Assembly: GCA_943842245.1 (NCBI GenBank)
Contig: CALTAJ010000002.1
Coordinates: 583,596 to 647,595 of the forward strand
DNA from: an uncultured Flavobacteriaceae bacterium
Lineage (GTDB): Bacteria; Bacteroidota; Bacteroidia; Flavobacteriales; Flavobacteriaceae
DNA length: 64,000 nt
Direction of reading: 5' to 3'
Positions 8,424-16,552 of this stretch are shown in pieces (positions within the stretch are counted from its first letter, which is position 1; every line of letters begins with the position of its first letter). A program made the position numbers and the translations under genes. The notes under the pieces are model-generated. The model did not search any database. It saw only the letters and a program-made list of their open reading frames with translations, and was not told the origin of the DNA.

Positions 8424-9617
8424 CTAATTGAGAGCTCTTTGAACTTTATCAGCAGCTTCTTGGAAAGCAGTGGCGGAAAGTACATTTAATCCGGATGAGT
8501 CTATCAACTCTTTTGCAATGTCAGAATTAGTACCTTGTAAACGAACTATAATCGGAACGTTGATTGCATCACCCATATTCTTATAAGCATCTACTATGCC
8601 TTGTGCAACTCTGTCACAGCGAACAATTCCTCCAAAGATGTTAACTAGAATAGCCTTAACATCAGGGTCTTTAAGAATTAAACGAAAGGCAGTTTCCACT
8701 CGGGTAGCATCAGCAGTTCCTCCAACATCGAGAAAATTTGCTGGATCCCCTCCAGCCTGCTTGATGAGATCCATGGTTGCCATCGCAAGGCCAGCTCCAT
8801 TAACCATACATCCAACATTTCCATCAAGATCTACATAGTTGAGTCCAACCTCGCGTGCTTCTACTTCAACGGGGTTTTCTTCGCTTAAATCTCGTAAAAC
8901 TTCAAAATCTTTATGACGAAACAAGCCATTATCATCTAAAGTTACTTTGGCATCTACTGCAATTATTCGATCATCAGAAGTTTTTAAAACTGGGTTTATT
9001 TCAAACAAAGAAGCATCAGATCCAATGTAGGCTTTATACAAGGAAGTTACAAATTTAGTCATGTCCTTAAAAGCATTACCGGATAGACCAAGATTAAAAG
9101 CTATCTTTCGAGCTTGGAATCCCTGAATACCAAGCGAAGGATCAATTTCTTCTGTAAAAATTAAATCAGGTGTCTGATCCGCAACAGCTTCAATATCCAT
9201 ACCTCCTTCAGTAGAATACATTATCATATTTTTACCTGTAGCCCGATTTAATAGAACAGAAATATAAAATTCGCTGGGTTCAGATTCGCCGGGATAGTAT
9301 ACATCTTCAGCCACTAAAACTTGATTAACCCTTTTACCTTCTCTGGGGGTTTGTGGAGTTATTAGTTGCATACCTATAATCTCTTCAGAAATACACTTAA
9401 GATCTTCAAGGCTTTTAGCTAATTTGACTCCGCCTCCTTTACCACGTCCTCCGGCATGAATTTGAGCCTTTACAATATGCCATGAAGTTCCAGTAGTTTC
9501 TGTTAATTTTTTTCCTGCTGCAACGGCCTCTTCCGCTGTTTTTGCAACAATTCCTCGTTGCACAGTAACTCCAAAACTAGCTAATAATTCTTTTCCTTGA
9601 TATTCGTGTAGATTCAT
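8424..9617 (-). CDS. sucC: Succinate--CoA ligase (ADP-forming) subunit beta
   Basis: SucC is the nucleotide- and succinate-binding subunit of succinyl-CoA synthetase in the TCA cycle. It works as a heterotetramer with SucD, which is not in this window. The start was moved to the internal ATG giving MNLHEYQGKELLASFGV, the conserved SucC N-terminus; this yields 397 residues, the usual family length. The ATP-grasp fold is visible in KAQIHAGGRGKGGGVKLA (about 51-68), the metal-site region EINPVL (about 205-210), and the C-terminal ligase domain with GNVGCMVNGAGLAMATMD and VNIFGGIVRCD (about 310-340). It is a lone gene between hsp20 and the divergent lysA. No sucD neighbour is present, as is common in this phylum. 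Confidence 0.97.
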   Translation of the reverse strand: MNLHEYQGKELLASFGVTVQRGIVAKTAEEAVAAGKKLTETTGTSWHIVKAQIHAGGRGKGGGVKLAKSLEDLKCISEEIIGMQLITPQTPREGKRVNQVLVAEDVYYPGESEPSEFYISVLLNRATGKNMIMYSTEGGMDIEAVADQTPDLIFTEEIDPSLGIQGFQARKIAFNLGLSGNAFKDMTKFVTSLYKAYIGSDASLFEINPVLKTSDDRIIAVDAKVTLDDNGLFRHKDFEVLRDLSEENPVEVEAREVGLNYVDLDGNVGCMVNGAGLAMATMDLIKQAGGDPANFLDVGGTADATRVETAFRLILKDPDVKAILVNIFGGIVRCDRVAQGIVDAYKNMGDAINVPIIVRLQGTNSDIAKELIDSSGLNVLSATAFQEAADKVQRALN

Positions 9618-9684
9618 AACTATAATATATCGAGTAAAAATAGAGATACCCATTGGAATTTTGGCTTCTTTAAGTTAAACTTTT

Positions 9685-9700
9685 TGTTATATGTATAACA
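9685..9700. promoter_or_regulatory. Perfect 16-base palindrome between sucC and lysA (candidate operator)
   Basis: TGTTATA-TG-TATAACA is a perfect 7-bp inverted repeat with a 2-base centre. It lies 68 bases upstream of the sucC start and about 35 bases upstream of the lysA -33 element. The compact dyad resembles a binding site for a dimeric regulator. No regulator gene is adjacent, so the function is inferred. Confidence 0.4.
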
Positions 9701-9734
9701 TTTTTAAAAATTTTGAGTGCGAAAACAGCTTTAA

Positions 9735-9765
9735 TTTGTTTGATAAGATATAGGTGTTACTTTTG
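9735..9765 (+). promoter_or_regulatory. lysA promoter
   Basis: TTTG (9735-9738), a 19-base spacer and TACTTTTG (9758-9765) match both halves of the Bacteroidota housekeeping promoter exactly. The predicted transcription start is near 9772, leaving a leader of about 13 bases before the lysA ATG. Confidence 0.65.
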
Positions 9766-9784
9766 ACGATTATATCGAGTTTAT

Positions 9785-11011
9785 ATGAAAAATGAAAATT
9801 TAATAAATATAGCTAAGCACTATAAAACTCCTGTTTACGTATACAATGGAAACAAAATTAAAAATCAATTTCAACGTCTAAAAAATGCATTTAGTGAAGT
9901 TGATAATCTCAGAATAAATTATGCCTGTAAGGCGCTTTCAAACATCTCAATACTTAATTTGATTCGTTCTTTTGGATCCGGACTGGATACAGTTTCTATA
10001 CAAGAAGTTGAATTAGGCATAAAGGCTGGTTTTAAACCAGAACATATAATATTTACACCCAATGGTGTTTCTTTAGAAGAAATTGAAAGTGTTGCTGCCA
10101 TGGGAGTCCAGATTAATATTGATAATCTTTCAACTCTTGAACAATTTGGCACAAAACATCCAAGCACTCCTGTTTGTATTCGTATAAATCCACATGTAAT
10201 GGCAGGAGGAAATAGTAATATCTCAGTAGGTCATATTGATTCAAAATTCGGAATTTCGATTCATCAAATCCCACATATATTACGTATAGTAAAAAACACT
10301 CAAATGCAAATCAATGGGGTTCACATGCATACCGGAAGTGATATTTTAGATATTGAGGTATTTTTATATGCAGCAGAAATATTATTTGATACTGCTTTAA
10401 AATTTAAAGATTTGGAATTTTTAGATTTTGGAAGTGGCTTTAAAGTCCCTTATCAATTTGGTGATATAGAAACTAATATCGAAGAATTAGGCGAAAAACT
10501 GAGTGATCGATTTCGCCGTTTTTGCAAAACCTACGGGAAAGAGTTGCAATTAGCATTTGAACCAGGTAAGTTTTTAGTTAGTGAAGCGGGTCATTTCTTG
10601 ACAAAAGTAAATACTGTAAAACAAACCACCTCTACTGTTTTCGCTCAAGTTGATTCGGGTTTTAATCATCTGATTAGGCCTATGATGTATGGTTCACACC
10701 ATGAGATAGTTAACATCTCCAACCCAAAGGGCAAAGAACGCTTCTATACTGTAGTGGGATATATATGTGAAACCGATACTTTTGGTAGCAATCGAAAAAT
10801 AGCTGAAATTTCTGAAGGTGACGTGTTAGCCTTCAAAAATGCAGGAGCTTACTGTTTCTCAATGGCTAGCAACTATAATTCTCGTTTTCGCCCACCAGAA
10901 ATTCTTTGGTATAAAGAAGTAGCTCATTTAATTAGAAAAGAAGAAACTTTAAAAGATTTGACTCAAAATCAAATTTTAATTGACTTTAATGAAACTGCAA
11001 CTGTCAATTAA
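9785..11011 (+). CDS. lysA: Diaminopimelate decarboxylase
   Basis: LysA is a PLP enzyme that decarboxylates meso-diaminopimelate to L-lysine, the last step of lysine synthesis. It has 408 residues, a typical length. The PLP-binding lysine is Lys49 in NYACKAL. The alanine-racemase-like barrel (about 20-280) includes RINPHVMAGG, the substrate/PLP-loop HMHTGSDI and the glycine-rich LDFGSGFKV. The C-terminal beta domain contains CETDTFG, which supplies the active-site cysteine from the dimer partner. The start is the first ATG, 13 bases after the predicted transcription start. The stop overlaps the 3' end of the convergent flavoprotein gene by 8 bases. Confidence 0.96.
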   Translation: MKNENLINIAKHYKTPVYVYNGNKIKNQFQRLKNAFSEVDNLRINYACKALSNISILNLIRSFGSGLDTVSIQEVELGIKAGFKPEHIIFTPNGVSLEEIESVAAMGVQINIDNLSTLEQFGTKHPSTPVCIRINPHVMAGGNSNISVGHIDSKFGISIHQIPHILRIVKNTQMQINGVHMHTGSDILDIEVFLYAAEILFDTALKFKDLEFLDFGSGFKVPYQFGDIETNIEELGEKLSDRFRRFCKTYGKELQLAFEPGKFLVSEAGHFLTKVNTVKQTTSTVFAQVDSGFNHLIRPMMYGSHHEIVNISNPKGKERFYTVVGYICETDTFGSNRKIAEISEGDVLAFKNAGAYCFSMASNYNSRFRPPEILWYKEVAHLIRKEETLKDLTQNQILIDFNETATVN

Positions 11012-11948
11012 TTTTGTTTAGTCTGTCAATTGTTTTATTATATATTTCGATAAATTCTTGAACAACTTCTGCTGCAGGTTTTATTGAATCAATTTGTGCT
11101 GCTACTTGACCAATTTCTAATTCACCTTCAATAAGGTCACCTTCAAACATACCTTTTTTAGCTCGCCCTCTTCCTAGCGCAAAACTAAGTTCTTCAACAC
11201 TAGCTCCATTTTGATAAAGATTTTGGATTTTTTTATAAAATGGATTTTTCATCATTCTCACAGGAGTTAACTCTTTTAAAGTTAGAATAGTTGTCCCTTG
11301 TTCTGCTTTAAGTATTTCTTCTTTAAAATTTAAATGAGAAGAGGCTTCGGGGGTAGCAACAAAACGAGAACCTACCTGAACTCCCTCAGCACCAAGAGCC
11401 ATAGCCGCCAACACTGATTCTCCTGAGCCAATACCTCCCGCTGCAATAAGTGGAATTTGAATTGCTTTTTTAACCAAAGGGATTAAGATCATTGTCGTTG
11501 TTTCTTCACGACCATTATGTCCTCCGGCTTCAAAACCCTCAGCCACTATAGCATCAACTCCGCAGTCTTGAGCTTTTAAAGCAAACTTAACTGAACTAAC
11601 AACGTGTACAACTATACATCCATTTTTTTTTAAATGCGATGTCCATAATTTTGGGCTCCCTGCAGCTGTAAAAACAATTGAAACTTTTTCCTCAACAATT
11701 ATTTCCATTAATTTATCTATATCTGGATAAAGCAAAGGGACATTAACACCAAAAGGTTTGTTGGTTGCTTTTTTGCATTTTTGGATATGTTCACGAAGAA
11801 CTTCAGGGTACATAGAGCCCGCTCCTAAAAGCCCTAATCCACCAGCATTACTTACAGCTGAAGCCAATTTCCATCCACTTGCCCAAACCATACCCGCTTG
11901 AATAATTGGATATCGAATCCCTAACAGCCTACAAATAGAATTTTGCAT
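11004..11948 (-). CDS. FMN-dependent nitronate monooxygenase / enoyl-ACP reductase II (FabK)-like protein
   Basis: This 314-residue TIM-barrel flavoprotein belongs to the NPD/FabK family. The N-terminus shows LGIRYPIIQAGM and SNAGGLGLLGAG, the family FMN/substrate loops. The phosphate-binding region reads VAEGFEAGGHNG and LIAAGGIGSGESVLAAMALGAEGVQVGSRF. Members either oxidise alkyl nitronates or reduce enoyl-ACP in fatty-acid synthesis, and sequence alone does not separate the two well. The start codon shares one base with the stop of the upstream gene (TAATG), so the two are translationally coupled. It is the last gene of a four-gene operon and converges on lysA with an 8-base overlap. Confidence 0.85.
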   Translation of the reverse strand: MQNSICRLLGIRYPIIQAGMVWASGWKLASAVSNAGGLGLLGAGSMYPEVLREHIQKCKKATNKPFGVNVPLLYPDIDKLMEIIVEEKVSIVFTAAGSPKLWTSHLKKNGCIVVHVVSSVKFALKAQDCGVDAIVAEGFEAGGHNGREETTTMILIPLVKKAIQIPLIAAGGIGSGESVLAAMALGAEGVQVGSRFVATPEASSHLNFKEEILKAEQGTTILTLKELTPVRMMKNPFYKKIQNLYQNGASVEELSFALGRGRAKKGMFEGDLIEGELEIGQVAAQIDSIKPAAEVVQEFIEIYNKTIDRLNKIN

Positions 11949-12862
11949 TATATAAACTGATCTACCTTAACATAAGCATCAATAACAGCTTGTTCGCCAG
12001 CTTTATCTTTGCGACTGTTGCCGTGTTCCATTCCCAGAATTCCATTAAAACCACGAGAATGGATATATTTAAATACGTTGGTATAATTAATCTCTCCAGT
12101 GGTAGGTTCATTTCTTCCAGGATTATCACCTATTTGGAAATAACCAATTTCGTCCCAGCATTTTTCAATGTTTGGAATTAGATTTCCTTCTTGAATTTGT
12201 TGGTGGTATATATCAAAAAGAATTTTGCAAGAGGGTGAATCTACTGCCTTACACACCTCATAAGCCTGTGGACTCTCCGACAAAAATAGGCCTGGATGAT
12301 CTCTAAAATTAAGTGGCTCCAATACCATGACAATTCCATGAGGCTCCAACAAACCAGACGCCAGTTTTAAACTTTCTACAACATGGGCAGTTTGATAGGC
12401 CATATTTTGTCTCAAATCTACATACCCAGGAACTACTGTCATCCACTTAGCATTAACACGCTTAGCTACAGGAATGGCTTTTTTGATGTAGTCCAAAAAC
12501 TCTTCTCTTAAAGCTTTATCACCGTTGGCTAGATTCGGTTTTTTCCAATAAATTTCATGTGCCACAAAAACTCCCATGCGAAGGCCACGCCTATCCATTG
12601 TCTGAGCCATTTTTTCTTGTAAAGCAACTTCACGGTTTCGCATATTGTTGTCTTCAAAAGCAGTAAAACCGTGATCTGCCATAAAATTTAACTGGTCTAT
12701 TGGATCATTACCAGCATGATTACGAAACATACCTAAATGTGGGGCATAAGCTAAATTGAATGATTGCTTTTTTGAGTCGCTATTTGAAGCGAAAATGGAT
12801 TGGGATGAAAACAATCCCATTCCGCCAAATCCTGCAAGTTGTGAAAAATTTCTACGGTTCAT
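11948..12862 (-). CDS. Tat-exported TIM-barrel sugar isomerase (hydroxypyruvate isomerase-like)
   Basis: This 304-residue protein belongs to the xylose-isomerase-like TIM-barrel superfamily (AP endonuclease 2 fold). The N-terminus MNRRNFSQLAGFGGMGLFSS is a twin-arginine signal, so the enzyme is probably exported folded. The body (about 35-300) contains the metal-ligand-type motifs VLEPLNFRDHPG, LFDIYHQQIQEG, IGDNPGRNEP and MEHGNS, typical of hydroxypyruvate isomerase and related epimerases. The substrate is unknown. It sits 2 bases after a Tat-type Gfo/Idh/MocA oxidoreductase, a pairing common in Bacteroidota and Planctomycetota sugar-processing loci. Its stop overlaps the start of the next gene by one base. 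Confidence 0.85.
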   Translation of the reverse strand: MNRRNFSQLAGFGGMGLFSSQSIFASNSDSKKQSFNLAYAPHLGMFRNHAGNDPIDQLNFMADHGFTAFEDNNMRNREVALQEKMAQTMDRRGLRMGVFVAHEIYWKKPNLANGDKALREEFLDYIKKAIPVAKRVNAKWMTVVPGYVDLRQNMAYQTAHVVESLKLASGLLEPHGIVMVLEPLNFRDHPGLFLSESPQAYEVCKAVDSPSCKILFDIYHQQIQEGNLIPNIEKCWDEIGYFQIGDNPGRNEPTTGEINYTNVFKYIHSRGFNGILGMEHGNSRKDKAGEQAVIDAYVKVDQFI

Positions 12863-12864
12863 TA

Positions 12865-14238
12865 CTAAACAAATTTAGTTTTACCTGGAGTGGGTATTGG
12901 ATAATTACCATTTTCATCCGGAAGAGACGGAGGTGTAGTATTCCAGGTCACTTCCTCAGGCATTAAATGCAGTTTAGAGTTTAGGGCTTCATCAAAAGTG
13001 ATTTTCTTTCCTGAATAAGTTGCCATTCGACCTAGAATTGCTGTTAGGGTACTTTTTGCACCGTTTTCAGCATCAGCTATAACATCACCATTTCGAATTG
13101 AAGCAAACAAACGATCATGTTCTACCTGATAAGGATTAGAATCTTCACCCCATTTATTGGGATACTTGTATTGACTGTTTCCATCTAAATCTGTAATTTC
13201 TCCTTTTCCTATTTCAACACTTCCTTTAGTACCCTGGAAGACTTCATCAACACGCCGCATTGTTCCACGAATATGTCTGCACTGGCTTGAAATCACAGCT
13301 CCACTCGCATAGGTAAATTCAACAAAGTGATGGTCAAAAATCTCACCATGATCTTTTCCATTACGAACTTGGCGTCCACCCATTCCTTGGGCTGAAACTG
13401 GATAATCTCCAATAAACCAATTTGCAACATCAATATTGTGAATGTGTTGCTCTAATATATGGTCGCCACAAAGCCAATTAAAATAATACCAATTTCTCAT
13501 CTGATATTCCAGTTCAGTTTGACTAGGCTGTCTCTTTTTTACCCATACTCCACCATCATTCCAATACACTTGACCTCCTCGGATTTTTCCAATGGCTCCT
13601 TGTTCAATACGATTCTTTAAATCAATATATTTTGATTCATAATGACGCTGTAGGCCAACAACGACATTTAATTTTTTTGCTTTAGCAAGTTTAGCCGAGG
13701 CCAAAACTTTCCTTATTCCAACAGGGTCTGTAGCAACAGGTTTTTCCATGAAAACGTGCTTGTCATTAGCAATAGCGTATTCAAAATGATAAGGTCGAAA
13801 ACCTGGAGGAGTTGTCAAAATTACAACATCAGCCAAGTCAATAGCTTTTTTATAGGCATCAAAACCTACAAACTTATTTTTTTCCTTTACACTGATTTTT
13901 CTTTTGCTACCTTGATGTTTAGATGTACTATAGTCAAGTTTTTCTTCTCCATCAAAATGTTTCTTGATTCCTATTAAACTTTTTTCAATACGGTCTGCAA
14001 AAGCATCAGCCATTGCTACTAATTCAACATTTTCGTCAGCGGTTAGCGCTTGAACTGCAGCACCAGAACCTCTTCCACCACAGCCTACCAAAGCCAATTT
14101 TAATTTTTGATTTCCGTTGACACGTGCCATACCCTCCATACTTAATGGTGCAGCAAGTAAAATTCCTGATGCTATTGCTGTTTTTTGAACAAAAGCACGT
14201 CTTGATTGACTTTTTTGATTTTTATCTTTATTATTCAT
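12865..14238 (-). CDS. Tat-exported Gfo/Idh/MocA family oxidoreductase
   Basis: This 457-residue NAD(P)-dependent sugar or cyclitol dehydrogenase-like protein has a twin-arginine signal (SRRAFVQKTAIASGILLAAP, residues 12-31), as in glucose-fructose oxidoreductase-type periplasmic enzymes. A Rossmann domain follows with LALVGCGGRGSGAAVQAL (about 48-65). The family EKP motif (MEKPVATDP, about 168-176) is conserved, and the C-terminal alpha/beta domain contains the DHILEQHIHNIDVANW active-site helix. The family commonly carries a tightly bound cofactor and acts on sugars. The specific substrate is not deducible. It is the second gene of the SUMF1-Gfo-TIM-flavoprotein operon, with gaps of 10 and 2 bases. 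Confidence 0.9.
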   Translation of the reverse strand: MNNKDKNQKSQSRRAFVQKTAIASGILLAAPLSMEGMARVNGNQKLKLALVGCGGRGSGAAVQALTADENVELVAMADAFADRIEKSLIGIKKHFDGEEKLDYSTSKHQGSKRKISVKEKNKFVGFDAYKKAIDLADVVILTTPPGFRPYHFEYAIANDKHVFMEKPVATDPVGIRKVLASAKLAKAKKLNVVVGLQRHYESKYIDLKNRIEQGAIGKIRGGQVYWNDGGVWVKKRQPSQTELEYQMRNWYYFNWLCGDHILEQHIHNIDVANWFIGDYPVSAQGMGGRQVRNGKDHGEIFDHHFVEFTYASGAVISSQCRHIRGTMRRVDEVFQGTKGSVEIGKGEITDLDGNSQYKYPNKWGEDSNPYQVEHDRLFASIRNGDVIADAENGAKSTLTAILGRMATYSGKKITFDEALNSKLHLMPEEVTWNTTPPSLPDENGNYPIPTPGKTKFV

Positions 14239-14248
14239 GATTTATAGT

Positions 14249-15238
14249 TTATTGTGTTAATTCGTAATTCCAATATTTTTTTTGTTCTGCTTCTAGTGGC
14301 GTTTTATAGGGACGTACTATCCTGAAACCAACAAAAGGTGCATCAGTGTGCCACCATTGACTTTTTGGAATTTGAGGATCCCGCTTTTTCCATTTTTTAG
14401 AAGAAGGTCTTCGTGATGCAGAACGTAATCTTTTAGGAGAGTCCATCCAAGACCCTCCTCTCACAACCTTTGGGTAAATTTTTGAAGGTTGTTGAAAGGG
14501 ATTTAGAACCTCACCTTTTCTTTGTCTATATGCGGTAGGTAGATATTGATCAAGAGTCCATTCAGCTACATTACCGTGCATATCATATAACCCCCATGCG
14601 TTTGGTTTTTTTGTCCCTACAAGTTGGTATTTATCGTTACTGTTACTAGCATACCAGGCATAATCATCTAAAACTTCCAGGTCTTCTCCAAACGAAAAAG
14701 CATCGCTACTCCCAGCTCTACATGCATATTCCCATTCAGCTTCAGTAGGTAAACGATAAAAATTTCCTGTCATTGCAGAAAGCCATTCACAAAATTTAAC
14801 GGCAGCTAATTGTGTCATACAGATAGCGGGGTAGCCTTCTATTCCCATGCCAAAACTCATTTCAACGTAAGGCGTCGTTGCGCCAGAGACTGCATCAACA
14901 TTTAATTTAACCTCAGCAGCTTCTGTTTTAGTGATCTGATTTCCATCCAACTCTCTGCTTACAAAAAGGTTATACAAGTCCCAAGTAACTTCATGTTGAC
15001 TCATCCAAAATCCATCAACAGTGACCTCATGTTGAGGGCCTTCATCACCAAAGTGTCCCAGCTCAGACCTTGCACTACCCATTTTAAAATTGCCTCCGGT
15101 AATAGATTGCATTGACAATCTATAGTCGTTACCAGGGATTTGTTCTTCATAATTTTCCTGAGCAAAAGAAAAGAAGCTGGTTATTAAAACAATAAGTATA
15201 TTACGTTTATAATTAGCCCTAAGCCTCTTTTCTTTCAT
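14249..15238 (-). CDS. SUMF1/formylglycine-generating-enzyme-like exported protein lacking the catalytic cysteines
   Basis: This 329-residue protein has an N-terminal signal segment (ILIVLITSFFSFAQ, ending about residue 27) and one SUMF1/EgtB-type domain (about 40-315). Family motifs are clear: FKMGS, VTVDGFWMSQHEVT, YRLPTEAEWEYACRAG, YDMHGNVAEWTLDQY, VVRGGSWMDSPKRLRSASRR and VGFRIVRP. True sulfatase-activating enzymes have two cysteines just after the RGGSW-type segment; here those positions are Asp and Leu, so formylglycine formation on sulfatases is unlikely. No sulfatase is encoded nearby. It is the first gene of the operon with the Tat oxidoreductase and isomerase, so a binding or structural role in that pathway is possible. 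Confidence 0.85.
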   Translation of the reverse strand: MKEKRLRANYKRNILIVLITSFFSFAQENYEEQIPGNDYRLSMQSITGGNFKMGSARSELGHFGDEGPQHEVTVDGFWMSQHEVTWDLYNLFVSRELDGNQITKTEAAEVKLNVDAVSGATTPYVEMSFGMGIEGYPAICMTQLAAVKFCEWLSAMTGNFYRLPTEAEWEYACRAGSSDAFSFGEDLEVLDDYAWYASNSNDKYQLVGTKKPNAWGLYDMHGNVAEWTLDQYLPTAYRQRKGEVLNPFQQPSKIYPKVVRGGSWMDSPKRLRSASRRPSSKKWKKRDPQIPKSQWWHTDAPFVGFRIVRPYKTPLEAEQKKYWNYELTQ

Positions 15239-15340
15239 TTTTATTAGATTAGTTTAAGAGTTTATTAAATATATATTAGCATATTATTTATACAATTTAA
15301 GAATTATAAACTCTAAAATAAATCTCTTAAATACTATTTT

Positions 15341-16525
15341 TTATGAAATTACACCAGAGCCAATAAGTTCTTTTTCTCTATACCATGCAACAAATTGTCC
15401 TGAAGTTATTGCAAATTGTGGATTTTCAAAGGAAATATACATAATATCTTTAGTTTGAAAAAGAGTAGCTTTTTGCAGTGCTTGTCGGTATCGAATTCGA
15501 GCATCTACTGATAACTTTTCTCCAGAGTTTATGCTCAAATCGTCACGAACCCAATGGATATCTCTCTGAGAGACCCTTAATGCCAAACGATATAATCCTG
15601 GATGTACTTTTCCTTGCCCCACATAAATAATGTTGTTATCCATATCAGTATCGATAATGAATAAAGGCTCCACATTCCCCCCTACGCCTAATCCTTTTCG
15701 CTGTCCTATTGTATAAAAATGAGCTCCATTATGTTTACCAACTTCGATTCCGTCCGTAGGCTTGTAACGTGGCTTTATTGAACGCTTTAGAATATCATTA
15801 TCAGAATTTTTAGATTTAAAATAATTAGAAAAATTCGTTGGGATTTCAATAATTTTACCCATTTTGGGCTTTAACTGCTGCTGTAAAAAGTCAGGTAGTT
15901 TCACTTTTCCAATAAAACATAGACCTTGAGAATCTTTTTTCTCTGCTGTTATTAAATTCTGTTTTAAAGCTATCTTTCTTACCTGATCTTTATTTAAGTG
16001 CCCAATTGGGAATAAGACATTTGAAAGTTGTTTTTGCGAAAGCTGACATAAAAAATAAGACTGGTCTTTATTATTATCTTTCCCAGCAATTAACTTATGG
16101 ATCTTTGTACCTGATTGGTTTTTAAAAGATTTTTTTTGGCAGTAATGTCCTGTTGAGACATAATCAGCTCCAAGGGAAATTGCAATTTTCAAAAAAACAT
16201 CGAATTTAATCTCTCGATTGCATAAAACGTCTGGATTTGGTGTACGACCTTTAGAATACTCATCAAACATGTAATCCACAATTCGCTCTTTATACTCTCT
16301 ACTTAAATCTACAGTTTGAAAAGGAATACCTATTTTTTCAGCCACCAACATTGCATCGTTGCTATCTTCTAACCAAGGACATTCATTTGAAAGGGTAACA
16401 GATTCATCGTGCCAGTTTTTCATAAACAGCCCAATAACTTCATATCCTTGTTCCTTCAATAGGTATGCAGCAACACTAGAATCTACACCTCCAGAAAGCC
16501 CAATTATGACACGCCCTTTTTTCAT
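15341..16525 (-). CDS. mnmA: tRNA 2-thiouridylase MnmA
   Basis: MnmA adenylates and thiolates U34 of tRNA-Lys, tRNA-Glu and tRNA-Gln, using sulfur relayed from a cysteine desulfurase. It has 394 residues. Visible features are the PP-loop SGGVDSS (11-17), the first catalytic cysteine in TPNPDVLCN (about 102), the persulfide cysteine in [11 protein letters not shown] (about 204), and the C-terminal RNA-binding barrel with [15 protein letters not shown] and RYRQ. The long segment between the second cysteine and the barrel is slightly expanded, as in other Bacteroidota. The start ATG is 27 bases after the yidC stop, so it is probably cotranscribed with yidC. Confidence 0.95.
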   Translation of the reverse strand: MKKGRVIIGLSGGVDSSVAAYLLKEQGYEVIGLFMKNWHDESVTLSNECPWLEDSNDAMLVAEKIGIPFQTVDLSREYKERIVDYMFDEYSKGRTPNPDVLCNREIKFDVFLKIAISLGADYVSTGHYCQKKSFKNQSGTKIHKLIAGKDNNKDQSYFLCQLSQKQLSNVLFPIGHLNKDQVRKIALKQNLITAEKKDSQGLCFIGKVKLPDFLQQQLKPKMGKIIEIPTNFSNYFKSKNSDNDILKRSIKPRYKPTDGIEVGKHNGAHFYTIGQRKGLGVGGNVEPLFIIDTDMDNNIIYVGQGKVHPGLYRLALRVSQRDIHWVRDDLSINSGEKLSVDARIRYRQALQKATLFQTKDIMYISFENPQFAITSGQFVAWYREKELIGSGVIS

Positions 16526-16552
16526 ATCGCAAAGATAGAAAGTATTAAAGGA

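Noticed and set aside
12865-15238. Sulfatase-maturation locus (SUMF1 with sugar enzymes)
   Set aside because: The SUMF1 protein lacks the catalytic cysteines and no sulfatase or anSME is encoded in the window.
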